From Intrasporangium calvum DSM 43043 (lineage in GTDB: Bacteria; Actinomycetota; Actinomycetes; Actinomycetales; Dermatophilaceae): a stretch of 64,000 bases of DNA. A program made the position numbers and the translations under genes. The stretch is taken from NCBI RefSeq assembly GCF_000184685.1, contig NC_014830.1, positions 1,736,001-1,800,000 on the forward strand, read 5' to 3'. Positions 9,358-22,408 of the stretch are shown one piece after another. Within the stretch, counting starts at the first letter, position 1. Each line of letters starts with the position of its first letter. The notes beneath the pieces were generated by a model. The model worked only from the letters and a program-made list of their open reading frames with translations, did no database searches and had not been told where the DNA came from.

Positions 9358-10161
9358 GTGCTGACCAACCCGCGATCGGATCGCGTCAAGTCGGTGCGGG
9401 CGCTGTCCCGGCGCTCCGTGCGTTCACGGACGGGACAGTTCCTCGCTGAGGGCCCTCAGGCCGTCCGGGAGGCCGTGCGCTGCGCGCCGGAGCAGGTCCG
9501 TGACATCTACGTCACTGCCGAAGGAGCCGACCGACACCCGGAGATCGTCGACGCCGCCCTGGCAGCGCACCTGTTCGTCCACGAGGCGTCTCCCGAGGTC
9601 CTCCACGAGATGTGCGACGCGGAGCATCCTCAAGGGATCGTTGCCGTATGCCGCTGGGCTGAGCCCACCTTGTCCGCCGCCCTGGGTGCCCTCCCGCGGG
9701 ACGCCGTCGTCTGCGTCCTGACCAACGTCCGTGATCCGGGCAATGCGGGCACGGTCATCCGCGGCGCCGACGCGGCCGGGGCGGACCTCGTCGTCGTGAG
9801 TGACTCCAGCGTCGACGTGAGCAGCCCGAAGGTCGTCCGGTCGACGGTCGGCTCGCTCTGGCACCTTCCGATCGTGACGGGAGTGCCCGTTCCCGTCATC
9901 CTCGACGCACTGCGGGCCCGCGGGGTCCGCCTGCTCGCCGCAGACGGATCGGGTTCGACTCTTCTTCCTGAGGCCGACCTGACGGGCCCGCACGCGTGGG
10001 TCATGGGCAACGAGGCGTGGGGCCTCGATGCCGAGGTGCGCGACGCGTGCGACGAGGTCGTGCGGGTGCCGATCCACGGCCGAGCAGAGTCACTGAACCT
10101 CGCGATGGCCGCGATGCTGTGCTTGTACGCCTCCGCCGAGTCACGGGTGCAGCGCCACTGA
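9358..10161 (+). CDS. TrmH (SpoU) family RNA 2'-O-methyltransferase
   Basis: A 267-residue SPOUT enzyme. The N-terminal ~90 residues form the substrate-binding domain (GQFLAEGPQAVREA), and the C-terminal trefoil-knot domain shows motif 1 (LTNVRDPGNAGTVIRGADAAG, here the core NVRDPGNAGTVIR), motif 2 (WVMGNEAWGL) and motif 3 (VPIHGRAESLNLAMAAM). It methylates ribose in an unidentified rRNA or tRNA position using SAM. Adjacency to rplT and pheS is conserved in actinobacteria. A copy of the dispersed GTATGCCGCTG word lies within it at 9646-9656. Confidence 0.92.
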   Translation: MLTNPRSDRVKSVRALSRRSVRSRTGQFLAEGPQAVREAVRCAPEQVRDIYVTAEGADRHPEIVDAALAAHLFVHEASPEVLHEMCDAEHPQGIVAVCRWAEPTLSAALGALPRDAVVCVLTNVRDPGNAGTVIRGADAAGADLVVVSDSSVDVSSPKVVRSTVGSLWHLPIVTGVPVPVILDALRARGVRLLAADGSGSTLLPEADLTGPHAWVMGNEAWGLDAEVRDACDEVVRVPIHGRAESLNLAMAAMLCLYASAESRVQRH

Positions 10162-10220
10162 GACGGAGCGGCCGGACTCGCGGGGTGGGCTCATCTCCCC
10201 AACGGCGCCGCGGGCGCGGT

Positions 10221-10226
10221 TATCCT
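10221..10226 (+). promoter_or_regulatory. -10 box for a probable leaderless kinase transcript
   Basis: TATCCT lies seven bases before the ATG at 10234, so transcription would begin at or next to the start codon. No convincing -35 is visible and there is no Shine-Dalgarno, both consistent with a leaderless message. Confidence 0.45.
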
Positions 10227-10233
10227 TCGCAGC

Positions 10234-11355
10234 ATGGGCTCACGTGACGACAGTCAGGTGCCGGCCCTGCCTGACTCCCCGGCAGCCCCTGCAACCCCGA
10301 CCTCGCTCGGCGAGCTGCTCCCTGACGGCCTGGTGGTGGTGGGCGGCGACGGACTGATCCGCTTCGTCAACCGGGAGGCCTGCCGCATTCTCCGGTGCGA
10401 GGTCGACCACCTGCTCGGACACCCGGCCGTGCAGGCTTTGCCGCTCGCCGACAAGTTCGGCAGTGACTGGTGGCAGCAGACCGACCCATGGACGCCACCG
10501 AGCGGGCGGACGCGGCGTCGGGAGAAGCTGCTCGTCGGGCCGGACGGCCGGGATGTGCTCGTGACAGCCCGCTACGTCCGGACTGCGGAGGGCCGGGTCG
10601 AGCGGGTCCTCGTGGGTCTGCGCGACGCGGAGGCCCGGCTGCGGGCCGAACGGGACCAGGCCACGGTGCTGTCCACGGTCGCGCATGAGCTACGTGCCCC
10701 GCTGACCTCGGTGACGGGGTTCACCAGCAGTCTGCTGCGACGCTGGGACCGTTTCACCGATGAGCAGAAGCGCCTCATGATCGAGACGATCGAGGCGGAC
10801 GCGAGCCGGCTCACCAGACTGATCACCGAGCTGCTCGACATCTCACGACTCGACTCCCACAACCTCAGCCTGCGGCTGGCGCCGCTCAACCTCGAGGAGC
10901 TTCTCTCCGCGCATGTGAGCCGGCACGAGCTGAGCCGTACGGCTGGACAGGTCGTGCTGAGCCTCGGGCCGATGGCGCAGGAGCGAGGGCTGCCCGAGGT
11001 CTGGGCGGATGCCGACCGCCTTCAGCAGGTGTTCTTCAACCTCATCGAGAACGCCCTGAGGCACGGCGAGCCGCCCGTCACGGTGACTCTCGACGTGGAC
11101 GGGCCGGGGCACGAGTGGATCCTCGTTCGCGTCGATGACGAGGGGAACGGCGTCCCTGAGGGAGACCGCGAGAAGGTCTTCGGGCGGTTCTGGCGTGGCT
11201 CGGACGGATCGACCACTGGGCTGGGCCTCTACGTCGTCCGGGGTCTGGTCGAGGCGCACGGCGGGACCGTGACCGTGGAGACGGCTCCCGCGGGCGGAGC
11301 CCGGTTCGCGGTGCGACTGCCCGGCGGCGTCCCGGACGCGGTCGCGTTGCGCTGA
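10234..11355 (+). CDS. PAS-domain sensor histidine kinase (orphan)
   Basis: A 373-residue soluble kinase with no membrane helix. A PAS-like sensor domain occupies residues ~25-130, followed by a HisKA domain with the phosphoacceptor H-box VAHELRAPL (His151) and a HATPase domain with N-box ENALRHG, G1 box DEGNGVP and G2 box TGLGLYVV. No response regulator is adjacent, so its partner is unknown. A TATCCT box at 10221-10226 is seven bases upstream of the ATG, suggesting a leaderless mRNA. A kinase in front of pheS is also seen in other actinobacteria. Confidence 0.9.
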   Translation: MGSRDDSQVPALPDSPAAPATPTSLGELLPDGLVVVGGDGLIRFVNREACRILRCEVDHLLGHPAVQALPLADKFGSDWWQQTDPWTPPSGRTRRREKLLVGPDGRDVLVTARYVRTAEGRVERVLVGLRDAEARLRAERDQATVLSTVAHELRAPLTSVTGFTSSLLRRWDRFTDEQKRLMIETIEADASRLTRLITELLDISRLDSHNLSLRLAPLNLEELLSAHVSRHELSRTAGQVVLSLGPMAQERGLPEVWADADRLQQVFFNLIENALRHGEPPVTVTLDVDGPGHEWILVRVDDEGNGVPEGDREKVFGRFWRGSDGSTTGLGLYVVRGLVEAHGGTVTVETAPAGGARFAVRLPGGVPDAVALR

Positions 11356-11385
11356 CCAGCGCCGTGGCCCAGCCCTCGCCGCCCC

Positions 11386-11391
11386 TAGACT
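11386..11391 (+). promoter_or_regulatory. -10 box of the pheST transcript
   Basis: TAGACT at 11386-11391 predicts transcription from about 11398, giving a ~75-base leader for pheS. The leader contains no run of Phe codons and no obvious attenuator hairpin, and the Shine-Dalgarno before the pheS ATG is weak. Confidence 0.4.
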
Positions 11392-11473
11392 GGACCCCGC
11401 CGCCAGCCCATGGTTCGGGCTGACGGCCACCGATGCCCACAGCAGCACCGACGAGAGCAGCGAACGCCGACCC

Positions 11474-12574
11474 ATGTCCGGACCCAACACGAACTACGAC
11501 CCTGTCGAGGTGTCCGCCCTCGCCCCGGAGAACGTCGAGGCGGCGGTCGAGGACGCTCTATCGGCCATCGCGGCCGCTGCGACCCTGGACGACCTCAAGG
11601 CCACTCGGATCGCGCACCAGGGCGAGAAGAGTGCCCTGGCGCTGGCCAACCGCGAGATCGGCGCCCTTCCGCCCAGTGCCAAGGCCGAGGCCGGCCAACG
11701 GGTCGGCCAGGCGAGGGGACGGGTCTCCGCCGCGCTGACCGCCCGGCAGGCCGAGCTCGAGGCCGAGCGCGACGCGCGGATCCTCGTCGAGGAGCGGGTC
11801 GACGTGACCCTCCCGGTCGTCCGCCGACCCTTCGGCGCACGACACCCGATCGAGCTCGTGTCGCAGCGCCTCGTGGACGCCTTCGTCGGGATGGGCTGGG
11901 AAGTGGCGGAGGGGCCCGAGCTCGAGGCGGAGTGGCTCAACTTCGACGCGCTGAACCTCGGGCCGGACCATCCGGCCCGGCAGATGCAGGACACCTTCTT
12001 CCTCGACCCGGTCGACTCCGGTCTCGTTCTTCGCACCCACACCTCGCCCGTCCAGGTCCGGACCATGCTGCGGCAGGAGCCACCCATCTACATCGTCGCG
12101 CCGGGGAAGGTCTACCGCACAGATGACCTCGATGCGACACACACCCCGGTCTTCCACCAGATCGAGTGTCTGGCCGTCGACAAGGGGCTGACGATGGCGC
12201 ACCTGCGCGGCGCCATCGACGCCTTCGTGAAGATCATGTTCGGCGAGGGGACTCAGACTAGGGTCCGAGCCTCCTACTTCCCGTTCACGGAGCCGTCGAT
12301 GGAGACCGACTTCGTCTGCTTCGCCTGCCACGGCTCGCCCGGGCCGGAGGGCTGCCGGACCTGCGGCGGGTCCGGATGGATCGAGCTGGGCGGCTCCGGC
12401 ATGGTCAACCGGAAGGTGCTGCGTGCCTGCGGCATCGACCCGGACGTCTACTCAGGTTTCGCCTTCGGGCTCGGTATCGAAAGGGCACTGATGCTCCGCC
12501 ACGGCGTCCAGGGCATGCACGAGATGGTCGAGGGCGACGTTCGCTTCTCCCGCCAGTTCGGGATGGAGGTCTGA
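11474..12574 (+). CDS. pheS: Phenylalanine--tRNA ligase alpha subunit
   Basis: A class II synthetase subunit of 366 residues that, with PheT, charges tRNA-Phe. It has an N-terminal coiled-coil arm (~residues 1-100) for tRNA contact and a catalytic core with motif 2 (GKVYRTDDLDATHTPVFHQ) and motif 3 (GFAFGLGIERALMLRHG). Between them is the four-cysteine insert CFACHGSPGPEGCRTC, which resembles a zinc knuckle and is usual in actinobacterial PheS. pheT follows after one base. Confidence 0.97.
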   Translation: MSGPNTNYDPVEVSALAPENVEAAVEDALSAIAAAATLDDLKATRIAHQGEKSALALANREIGALPPSAKAEAGQRVGQARGRVSAALTARQAELEAERDARILVEERVDVTLPVVRRPFGARHPIELVSQRLVDAFVGMGWEVAEGPELEAEWLNFDALNLGPDHPARQMQDTFFLDPVDSGLVLRTHTSPVQVRTMLRQEPPIYIVAPGKVYRTDDLDATHTPVFHQIECLAVDKGLTMAHLRGAIDAFVKIMFGEGTQTRVRASYFPFTEPSMETDFVCFACHGSPGPEGCRTCGGSGWIELGGSGMVNRKVLRACGIDPDVYSGFAFGLGIERALMLRHGVQGMHEMVEGDVRFSRQFGMEV

Positions 12575-12575
12575 C

Positions 12576-15146
12576 ATGCGCGCCCCCCTGACCTGGCTCG
12601 CCGAGTACACCGACCTCGCCCCGGGCGCGACCGGGGTCGACGTCGCCGCCTCGCTCGTCTCCGTCGGCCTCGAGGAGGAGGATCTCCACGGCGGCGACAT
12701 CACCGGCCCGCTCGTCGTCGGCCGGGTCCTCGAGTTCGAGGAGACGATCCAGAAGAACGGCAAGCCGATCCGGTTCTGCGTCGTCGACGTCGGCCACCAC
12801 GGCCAGATGGTCACGGAGGGCAAGCACCAGGAGATCGTCTGCGGAGCCACCAACTTCGAGGTCGGTGACCTCGTCGTCGTGGTCCTGCCCGGAGCGGTCC
12901 TCCCCGGCGGCTTCCAGATCTCGGCCCGCAAGACCTATGGGCGGATCTCCAACGGGATGATCTGTGCCGAGGACGAGATCGGCCTCGGACACGACCACGC
13001 CGGCATCATCGTTCTCCCAAGGCTCCTCGGCGAGGAGCACGTGGCCGGGGTCCAGCCGGGCGACGACGCCATCGCCCTCCTGGGTCTGGGGGAGGAGACC
13101 ATCGAGGCCAACGTCACGCCCGATCGTGGCTACTGCTTCTCGGTCCGGGGGCTCGCTCGCGAATACTGGCACAGCCAGGGCAGCCCGGCGGGTGGTTTCC
13201 GGGACCCCGCACACATCGAGACGCCGATGGGCAACGACACGGGCTTTCCGGTCGTCCTCACGGACGAGGCCCCCCTGGGCGGGGTCGACGGTTGCGACCG
13301 GTTCGTGGCCAGGGTGGTGCGCGGTGTCGACGCCTCGGCACCCTCCCCTGCCTGGATGCAGAAGCGGATCGCGCAGATGGGGATGCGTCCCATCTCGCTG
13401 GCTGTCGACGTGACGAACTACGTGATGATGGCCCTCGGGCAGCCGCTGCACGCCTACGACCTCGACACGTTGACGGGCCCGATCGTCGTCCGGCGCGCGC
13501 GGCCGGGCGAGACGCTGACGACCCTCGATGACGTCGAGCGCAGCCTCGACCCTGAGGACCTGCTGATCACCGACGCGGGGGACGGCGAAGCCGACACGGT
13601 CCTCGGCCTGGCCGGCGTCATGGGTGGCGCGTCCTCCGAGGTCCGCGACTCGACGACGAACGTCCTCATCGAGGCCGCTCACTTCGACCCCACATCCGTG
13701 GCCCGGACCTCCCGTCGTCATCGGCTCGTGAGCGAGGCGTCCAAGCGCTTCGAGCGAGGGGTGGATCCTGCCGTTCCCGCGGCTGCTGCCGAGATGGCCG
13801 CCCGGCTGCTGGTCGAGCACGGTGGCGGGCGGATCGACCCCGGTGTGACCGATCTCGACCAGACCACGCGTCCGGCTCCCTACCGCCTCGAGGTCGACGA
13901 GACGTCTCGGATCGTCGGTGTCGAGTACCCCCGCGAGCGCGTCATCCAGATCCTGAGAGACCTGGGCGCTGAGGTCGCCGAGAGCCCTGAGGAGGGCTTC
14001 GTCGACGTCCGGCCCCCGTCGTGGCGTCCCGACCTCGTCAACGACTCACCGGCCCCGGACTACGCCGAGGAGGTCGCCCGGATCGACGGCTACAACAACA
14101 TCCCGTCGGTCACTCCGACTCCGAGCGAGGGTCGCGGTCTCACGCACGGGCAGAAGGTCCGCCGCGTCGTGGCCGACGCGCTGGCCGGTGCCGGTTTCAC
14201 CGAGGTGCTGAGCTACCCCTTCGTCGCGGACGACCTCGCGGATCGGATGATGCTTCCGCCCGGGGACGACCGGCGGCTCGCCGTCCGTCTCGCGAACCCG
14301 CTGTCGGAGGAGCGCCCGCTGATGCGCACCTCCGTGCTCGCCAGCCTCGTGGACGTCCTCCGTCGCAACGTCTCGCGTGGACACAAGGACGTCGCGCTCT
14401 TCGAGATGGGCCTGGTCTTCCGTCCGGGTGGACCCCTCCGCCGTGCGCCGATCCCCAGTGTGTCGGGCAGGCCGTCAGGCCCGGACCTCGAGCAGCTCTA
14501 CGCCGCGGTTCCGGCCCAGCCACGCAGGGTCGGTGTCCTCGCGACAGGCTCGGCCGAGCAGGCCGGCTGGTGGGGCGCCGGGCGGCCGGTCGAGTGGAGC
14601 GACATGGTCGCCGCGGTCGAGGCGGTGGCTGCCGCCCTCGTCGTGCCGGTCGTGGTGACCGCTGACGCCGACCACGCACCGTGGCACCCCGGCCGCTGCG
14701 CGCGCATCGCTCTCGCGGACGGCACGGTGGTGGGGCATGCCGGCGAGCTGCACCCCAAGGTGCTCACCGCGCTCGACCTGCCCCCGAGGACGGTCGGGGC
14801 GGAGATCGACGTTGACGTGCTCACGGTTGCCAGTGACCGTGCGGTGCAGGCCGTGTCGTTCTCCACCTTCCCGGCTGCCCTCACCGACATCGCCCTGCTC
14901 GTGCGGACCGACGTGCCCGCGGGTGACGTCGAGGCAGCGCTGCGGCGGGGGGCAGGGGAAGCGCTCGAGGGGGTCAGCCTCTTCGACGTCTACGAGGGCG
15001 AGCGGATCGAGGCGGGACACCGGTCCCTCGCCTATCGGCTGACCTTCCGCGCGGCCGACCGCACGTTGACGACCGAGGAGGTCAACGGCTTCCGGGATGC
15101 GGCAGTGGCGGCGGCGACACAGTCGGTGGGAGCCGTCCAGCGCTGA
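12576..15146 (+). CDS. pheT: Phenylalanine--tRNA ligase beta subunit
   Basis: An 856-residue subunit with the usual domain series: N-terminal B1, tRNA-binding OB fold (residues ~40-155), B3/B4 editing domain (region around DVTNYVMMALGQPLHAYD), B5, a catalytic-like core and a C-terminal ferredoxin-fold anticodon-binding domain (FSTFPAALTDIALLV). It corrects Tyr mischarged on tRNA-Phe. It is co-transcribed with pheS and ends just before the repeat cluster that separates it from the arginine operon. Confidence 0.97.
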   Translation: MRAPLTWLAEYTDLAPGATGVDVAASLVSVGLEEEDLHGGDITGPLVVGRVLEFEETIQKNGKPIRFCVVDVGHHGQMVTEGKHQEIVCGATNFEVGDLVVVVLPGAVLPGGFQISARKTYGRISNGMICAEDEIGLGHDHAGIIVLPRLLGEEHVAGVQPGDDAIALLGLGEETIEANVTPDRGYCFSVRGLAREYWHSQGSPAGGFRDPAHIETPMGNDTGFPVVLTDEAPLGGVDGCDRFVARVVRGVDASAPSPAWMQKRIAQMGMRPISLAVDVTNYVMMALGQPLHAYDLDTLTGPIVVRRARPGETLTTLDDVERSLDPEDLLITDAGDGEADTVLGLAGVMGGASSEVRDSTTNVLIEAAHFDPTSVARTSRRHRLVSEASKRFERGVDPAVPAAAAEMAARLLVEHGGGRIDPGVTDLDQTTRPAPYRLEVDETSRIVGVEYPRERVIQILRDLGAEVAESPEEGFVDVRPPSWRPDLVNDSPAPDYAEEVARIDGYNNIPSVTPTPSEGRGLTHGQKVRRVVADALAGAGFTEVLSYPFVADDLADRMMLPPGDDRRLAVRLANPLSEERPLMRTSVLASLVDVLRRNVSRGHKDVALFEMGLVFRPGGPLRRAPIPSVSGRPSGPDLEQLYAAVPAQPRRVGVLATGSAEQAGWWGAGRPVEWSDMVAAVEAVAAALVVPVVVTADADHAPWHPGRCARIALADGTVVGHAGELHPKVLTALDLPPRTVGAEIDVDVLTVASDRAVQAVSFSTFPAALTDIALLVRTDVPAGDVEAALRRGAGEALEGVSLFDVYEGERIEAGHRSLAYRLTFRAADRTLTTEEVNGFRDAAVAAATQSVGAVQR

Positions 15147-15153
15147 CCCACCG

Positions 15154-15267
15154 TCGAGAGAGCAGTTCGCGACACCAGCGCAAATCGAGAGAGCAGTACG
15201 CGCGACGCCAGCGCCAATCGAGAGAGCAGTTCGCCTCCAGGGGAGCGTGGCGAACTGCTCTCTCGAT
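15154..15267. repeat. Three direct repeats plus one inverted copy after pheT
   Basis: The core TCGAGAGAGCAGTTCGC occurs at 15154-15170, 15185-15201 (one mismatch) and 15218-15234, with a period of 31-33 bases, and once inverted. The last direct copy (15217-15235) and the inverted copy (15249-15267) form a perfect 19-bp stem with a 13-base loop. The same core makes the inverted repeat at 4076-4152. It may end the pheST transcript, but there is no T-tract. The linkers between copies also resemble each other (ACCAGCGC / GCCAGCGCC), so this is a tandem array rather than a CRISPR. Confidence 0.85.
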
Positions 15268-15277
15268 GAGATTCTGC

Positions 15278-17516
<2,239 letters not shown>

Positions 17517-17520
<4 letters not shown>

Positions 17521-18458
17521 CACCGCAGCCGCACCAGAACCTCCGGGGCCTCATCGACGCCGCTGCGATCCGCGTCGCCGCAGGCAAGGCCACGACCCTC
17601 GTCGAGGCGCTGCCGTGGCTGGAGCGCTTTCGGGGTGCCCTCGTCGTCGTCAAGTACGGCGGGAACGCCATGGTCGACGACGGGCTGAAGAAGGCGTTCG
17701 CGCAGGACATTGCGTTCCTCCGCTACGCCGGCCTACGGCCGGTCGTCGTCCATGGAGGCGGTCCGCAGATCAAGGCGATGCTCGAGCGCCTCGGCATGCG
17801 CAGCGAGTTCAAGGGCGGACTTCGCGTCACGACGCCGGAGGTGATGGACGTCGTCCGGATGGTCCTGACCGGCCAGGTCGGTCGCGAGCTCGTCGGCCTG
17901 CTGAACCAGCACGGCCCCATCGCTGTCGGCCTCTCGGGAGAGGACGCGGGGCTCCTCGGCGCCCGTCGACGCGGGACCGAGATCGACGGGGAGCTGGTTG
18001 ACCTCGGCCTCGTGGGGGACGTCGAGAGCGTCAACCCCTCGGCCGTGCTCGACATCCTCGCGGCGGGGCGGGTGCCCGTCGTGTCGACGGTCGCCCCGGA
18101 CCTCGACGTCGAGGGACGGGTGCTCAACGTCAATGCCGACACGGCGGCCGCGGCCCTGGCCGTGGCCCTGAAGGCCGAGAAGCTCGTCGTGCTGACGGAC
18201 GTCGAAGGGATCTACGCGGACTGGCCCGACCGTTCTTCCCTCCTGTCATCCATCGAGGCCTCGGCCGCCAGGGAACTGCTCGCCCGGGTCGACGAGGGCA
18301 TGGTGCCCAAGCTGGAGGCGTGCATCCGGGCCGTGGAGGGGGGCGTTCCCCAGGCTCACGTCGTCGACGGTCGCCAGGCCCACTCGCTCCTCCTCGAGGT
18401 CTTCACCGACGAGGGCATCGGCACCATGGTCCTCCCGGACGGGGGGAGCGACTCGTGA
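17517..18458 (+). CDS. argB: Acetylglutamate kinase
   Basis: A 313-residue amino-acid kinase that phosphorylates N-acetylglutamate. It shows the N-terminal VVKYGGNAM lysine motif, [13 protein letters not shown] for substrate binding, and [27 protein letters not shown] near the nucleotide site (here the core [10 protein letters not shown]). The N-terminal ~30-residue extension resembles the helix that carries arginine feedback inhibition in hexameric kinases, so allosteric control is likely. It overlaps argJ (ATGA) and argD (GTGA). Confidence 0.96.
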
Positions 18459-19636
18459 CCGTCGGCAGCGACCTCCTCCACCGGTACTCGGGGGCGATGG
18501 TCCAGGTCTTCGGCCCGCCCCAGCTCGTGCTCGCATCCGGCCATGGCTGCTGGGTGACCGACGTCGACGGCAAGCGCTATCTGGACCTGCTCTCCGGAAT
18601 CGCGGTCAACGCCCTCGGCCATGGCCACCCGGCGCTGGTCCAAGCCGTGGCCAAGCAGGCCGAGCAGGCCATCCACATCAGCAACTTCTTCACCTCCGAG
18701 CCGGCCATCCTCCTCGCCGAGCGGCTCCTCACCCTGGCGAACGCACCGGCCGGCTCCGGCGTCTTCTTCGCCAACTCCGGTGCCGAGGCGATCGAGGCTG
18801 CCATCAAGCTCTCTCGCCGCACGGGAAGGAAGCGCATCGTCGCCCTGGAGGGTTCGTTCCACGGGCGCACGACCGGGGCGTTGGCGCTGACCCACAAGCC
18901 GGCCTACCGCGAGCCCTTCGAGCCCCTCATTCCGGAGGTGACCTTCGTCCCCCCTGGCGACGAGGAAGCCCTTCGCGAGGCGGTCGACGAGGCGACGGCT
19001 GCCCTCGTCATCGAGCCGATCCAGGGCGAGGCCGGGGTTCGTGAGCTCACCGCCGAGTACCTCCGACTGGCCCGGGAGCTCACCTCCCGGCACGGCGCCC
19101 TCCTGGTCCTCGACGAGATCCAGACCGGCATCGGTCGTACCGGGCACTGGTTCGCCCACCAGGCCGCGGGCATCATCCCCGACGCGATGACGCTGGCCAA
19201 GGGCCTGGGCGGCGGGGTCCCCATCGGGGCCCTGGTGACGTTCGGGGGTGAGGTCAGCACCCTGCTCGGCGCCGGGCAGCACGGCACCACGTTCGGCGGG
19301 AACCCCCTCGCCTGCGCGGCCGGCTTGGCCGTGCTCGACACCATTGAGCGAGAGGACCTGCTCGGCAACGCGCGCACAGTCGGGGCGATGCTCGACTCCT
19401 TGACCCTCGACGGGGTCTCAGCCACCCGCGGGCGGGGCCTCCTGCGCGCGATCGAGCTGAGCGGCATCCCGGCTCCCGCGGCGATGGCCGCCGCGCGGGA
19501 GGCCGGCTTCATCGTCAACGCCGTCACTCCGACGGCCCTCCGTCTCACCCCGCCACTGATCCTCACGGAGGCTGAGCTCCAAGGCTTCATCGACGCCCTG
19601 CCGGCCATCCTCGAGACGGCACGGTCGGCGTCGTGA
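18455..19636 (+). CDS. argD: Acetylornithine aminotransferase
   Basis: A class III PLP aminotransferase of 393 residues. Landmarks are the PLP-phosphate loop [16 protein letters not shown], the Asp in [15 protein letters not shown], and the Schiff-base lysine in [13 protein letters not shown]. It converts N-acetylglutamate semialdehyde to N-acetylornithine. The GTG start overlaps the argB stop, and the stop is overlapped by argR. In many actinobacteria argF follows here; it does not in this window. Confidence 0.95.
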   Translation: MTVGSDLLHRYSGAMVQVFGPPQLVLASGHGCWVTDVDGKRYLDLLSGIAVNALGHGHPALVQAVAKQAEQAIHISNFFTSEPAILLAERLLTLANAPAGSGVFFANSGAEAIEAAIKLSRRTGRKRIVALEGSFHGRTTGALALTHKPAYREPFEPLIPEVTFVPPGDEEALREAVDEATAALVIEPIQGEAGVRELTAEYLRLARELTSRHGALLVLDEIQTGIGRTGHWFAHQAAGIIPDAMTLAKGLGGGVPIGALVTFGGEVSTLLGAGQHGTTFGGNPLACAAGLAVLDTIEREDLLGNARTVGAMLDSLTLDGVSATRGRGLLRAIELSGIPAPAAMAAAREAGFIVNAVTPTALRLTPPLILTEAELQGFIDALPAILETARSAS

Positions 19637-20118
19637 GCCGCACCCAGCGCCAGGCGCGGATCCTCGAGCTCCTCGCGGAGCACGAGGTCAAGAGCCAGGG
19701 TGAGCTGTCGGACCTCCTCGTCTCCGAGGGGATCGAGGTGACCCAGGCGACGCTGTCGCGGGACCTCGTCGAGGTCGGCGCGGTCAAGGTGCGGCGTGGG
19801 CGCGCACTCGTCTATGCGGTCCCGGGTGACGGCAGTGAGGCAGCGGCGACGGGGACGATCGGCGACAGTGCCAGCGCCCGCCTGCGCCGGACCTGCGAGG
19901 AGCTCCTCGTCTCAGCCACGCCCGCGCAGAACCTCGTCGTCCTCCGCACGCCACCGGGCGCGGCCAACTACCTCGCCTCAGCGATCGACCAGACCCGCGA
20001 CCCAGCCGTCATCGGCACGCTCGCCGGGGATGACACGATCATGCTCGTCGCGGCCTCTCCGTCGAAGGCGGCGGCGATCGCCACCCGGCTCCAGGGCCTC
20101 GTCGGCTCCCGTGACTGA
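19633..20118 (+). CDS. argR: Arginine repressor
   Basis: A 161-residue ArgR. The N-terminal winged helix has the recognition segment TQATLSRDLVEVGAVKVR, and the C-terminal oligomerisation/arginine-binding domain includes the conserved GDDTIMLV. As a hexamer with arginine it would bind the two-box operator at 15278-15315 and repress its own operon. GTG start overlapping argD by 4 bp. Confidence 0.95.
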   Translation: MSRTQRQARILELLAEHEVKSQGELSDLLVSEGIEVTQATLSRDLVEVGAVKVRRGRALVYAVPGDGSEAAATGTIGDSASARLRRTCEELLVSATPAQNLVVLRTPPGAANYLASAIDQTRDPAVIGTLAGDDTIMLVAASPSKAAAIATRLQGLVGSRD

Positions 20119-21585
<1,467 letters not shown>

Positions 21586-21587
21586 CC

Positions 21588-22241
21588 GTGAGGCCACGGA
21601 CCGACGCGTCACGACTTCCGCGCGACTTCTTCGACCGCGACGTCCACGCGGTCGCTCGCGACCTGCTCGGCGCCCACGTCTCCCACGCGGGGGTCACCGT
21701 GCGGATCACCGAGGTCGAGGCCTACGGAGGCGTCGGCGACCCGGGGGCCCATGCCTTCCGGGGGAGGACGCCACGCAACGCCGTGCTCTTCGAGCGTCCG
21801 GGTTCGCTCTACGTCTACTTCACCTACGGGATGCACTTCTGCTCCAACCTCGTGGCGGGCCCGCACGGCCAGGGAGCCGCAGTCCTGCTTCGGGGGGCAG
21901 AGGTCGTCGACGGGGAGGACCTGGCCCGCGTCCGTCGGGACGCACCGGGCAAGCCGCCGGTGCCGGCCCGCGACCTCGCCCGTGGCCCGGCCCGCCTCGC
22001 GGTCTCGCTCGGTCTCTCCCGCCCGCACAACGGTCTCGACACCGTGGCCCCGGACTGTCCTGTCCGCGTCACCGGCCGACATGCGGACCCGGACGTACCG
22101 GTGCGCACCGGTCCCCGCGTCGGCGTCACCGGACCGGGTGGAGAGGGGGACTCCTACCCGTGGCGGTACTGGCTCGAGGGTGAGCCAACCGTCTCGGCCT
22201 ACCGCCCGGGTGTGCTGCGCGCCCGCCGTACCCAGCCCTGA
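21588..22241 (+). CDS. DNA-3-methyladenine glycosylase (AAG/MPG family)
   Basis: A 217-residue protein of the alkyladenine glycosylase fold, which excises alkylated and deaminated purines. Diagnostic segments are TEVEAYGG, in which the Glu activates the water, HAFRGRTPRNAVLFERPGSLYVYFTYGMH (core RNAVLFERPG and YVYFTYGMH), and GPARLAVSLGL. The GTG at 21588 follows argH by two bases; a TACCGT box six bases upstream could give a leaderless message of its own. Position between argH and tyrS is common in this group. Confidence 0.93.
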   Translation: MRPRTDASRLPRDFFDRDVHAVARDLLGAHVSHAGVTVRITEVEAYGGVGDPGAHAFRGRTPRNAVLFERPGSLYVYFTYGMHFCSNLVAGPHGQGAAVLLRGAEVVDGEDLARVRRDAPGKPPVPARDLARGPARLAVSLGLSRPHNGLDTVAPDCPVRVTGRHADPDVPVRTGPRVGVTGPGGEGDSYPWRYWLEGEPTVSAYRPGVLRARRTQP

Positions 22242-22408
22242 GCGCCAGGTTCGGCCACCGCGCGAGCCGGCCCAGCGGCATACGACCGACCCGACGCCGT
22301 GATGTGGGACCGGGGCCCTGCCCATTGGCCCGCTCGGCACCCCGTAGGGCACTCTGTGACACGAGCGGGCAGGCTGTCCGCTCCCTGGACGAGAGGACAC
22401 CGATACCC

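Noticed and set aside
11398-11473. Phenylalanine leader peptide before pheS
   Set aside because: Small frames in the leader contain no Phe codons and no attenuator hairpin follows.
15154-15267. Regularly spaced repeats that could be a small CRISPR array
   Set aside because: Only three direct copies plus an inverted one, the linkers are short (~14 bases) and similar to each other, and no cas genes are nearby. It fits a tandem/inverted repeat element.
22242-22408. T-box or other riboswitch before tyrS
   Set aside because: No T-box core motif or terminator/antiterminator pair was seen in the 167-base gap.
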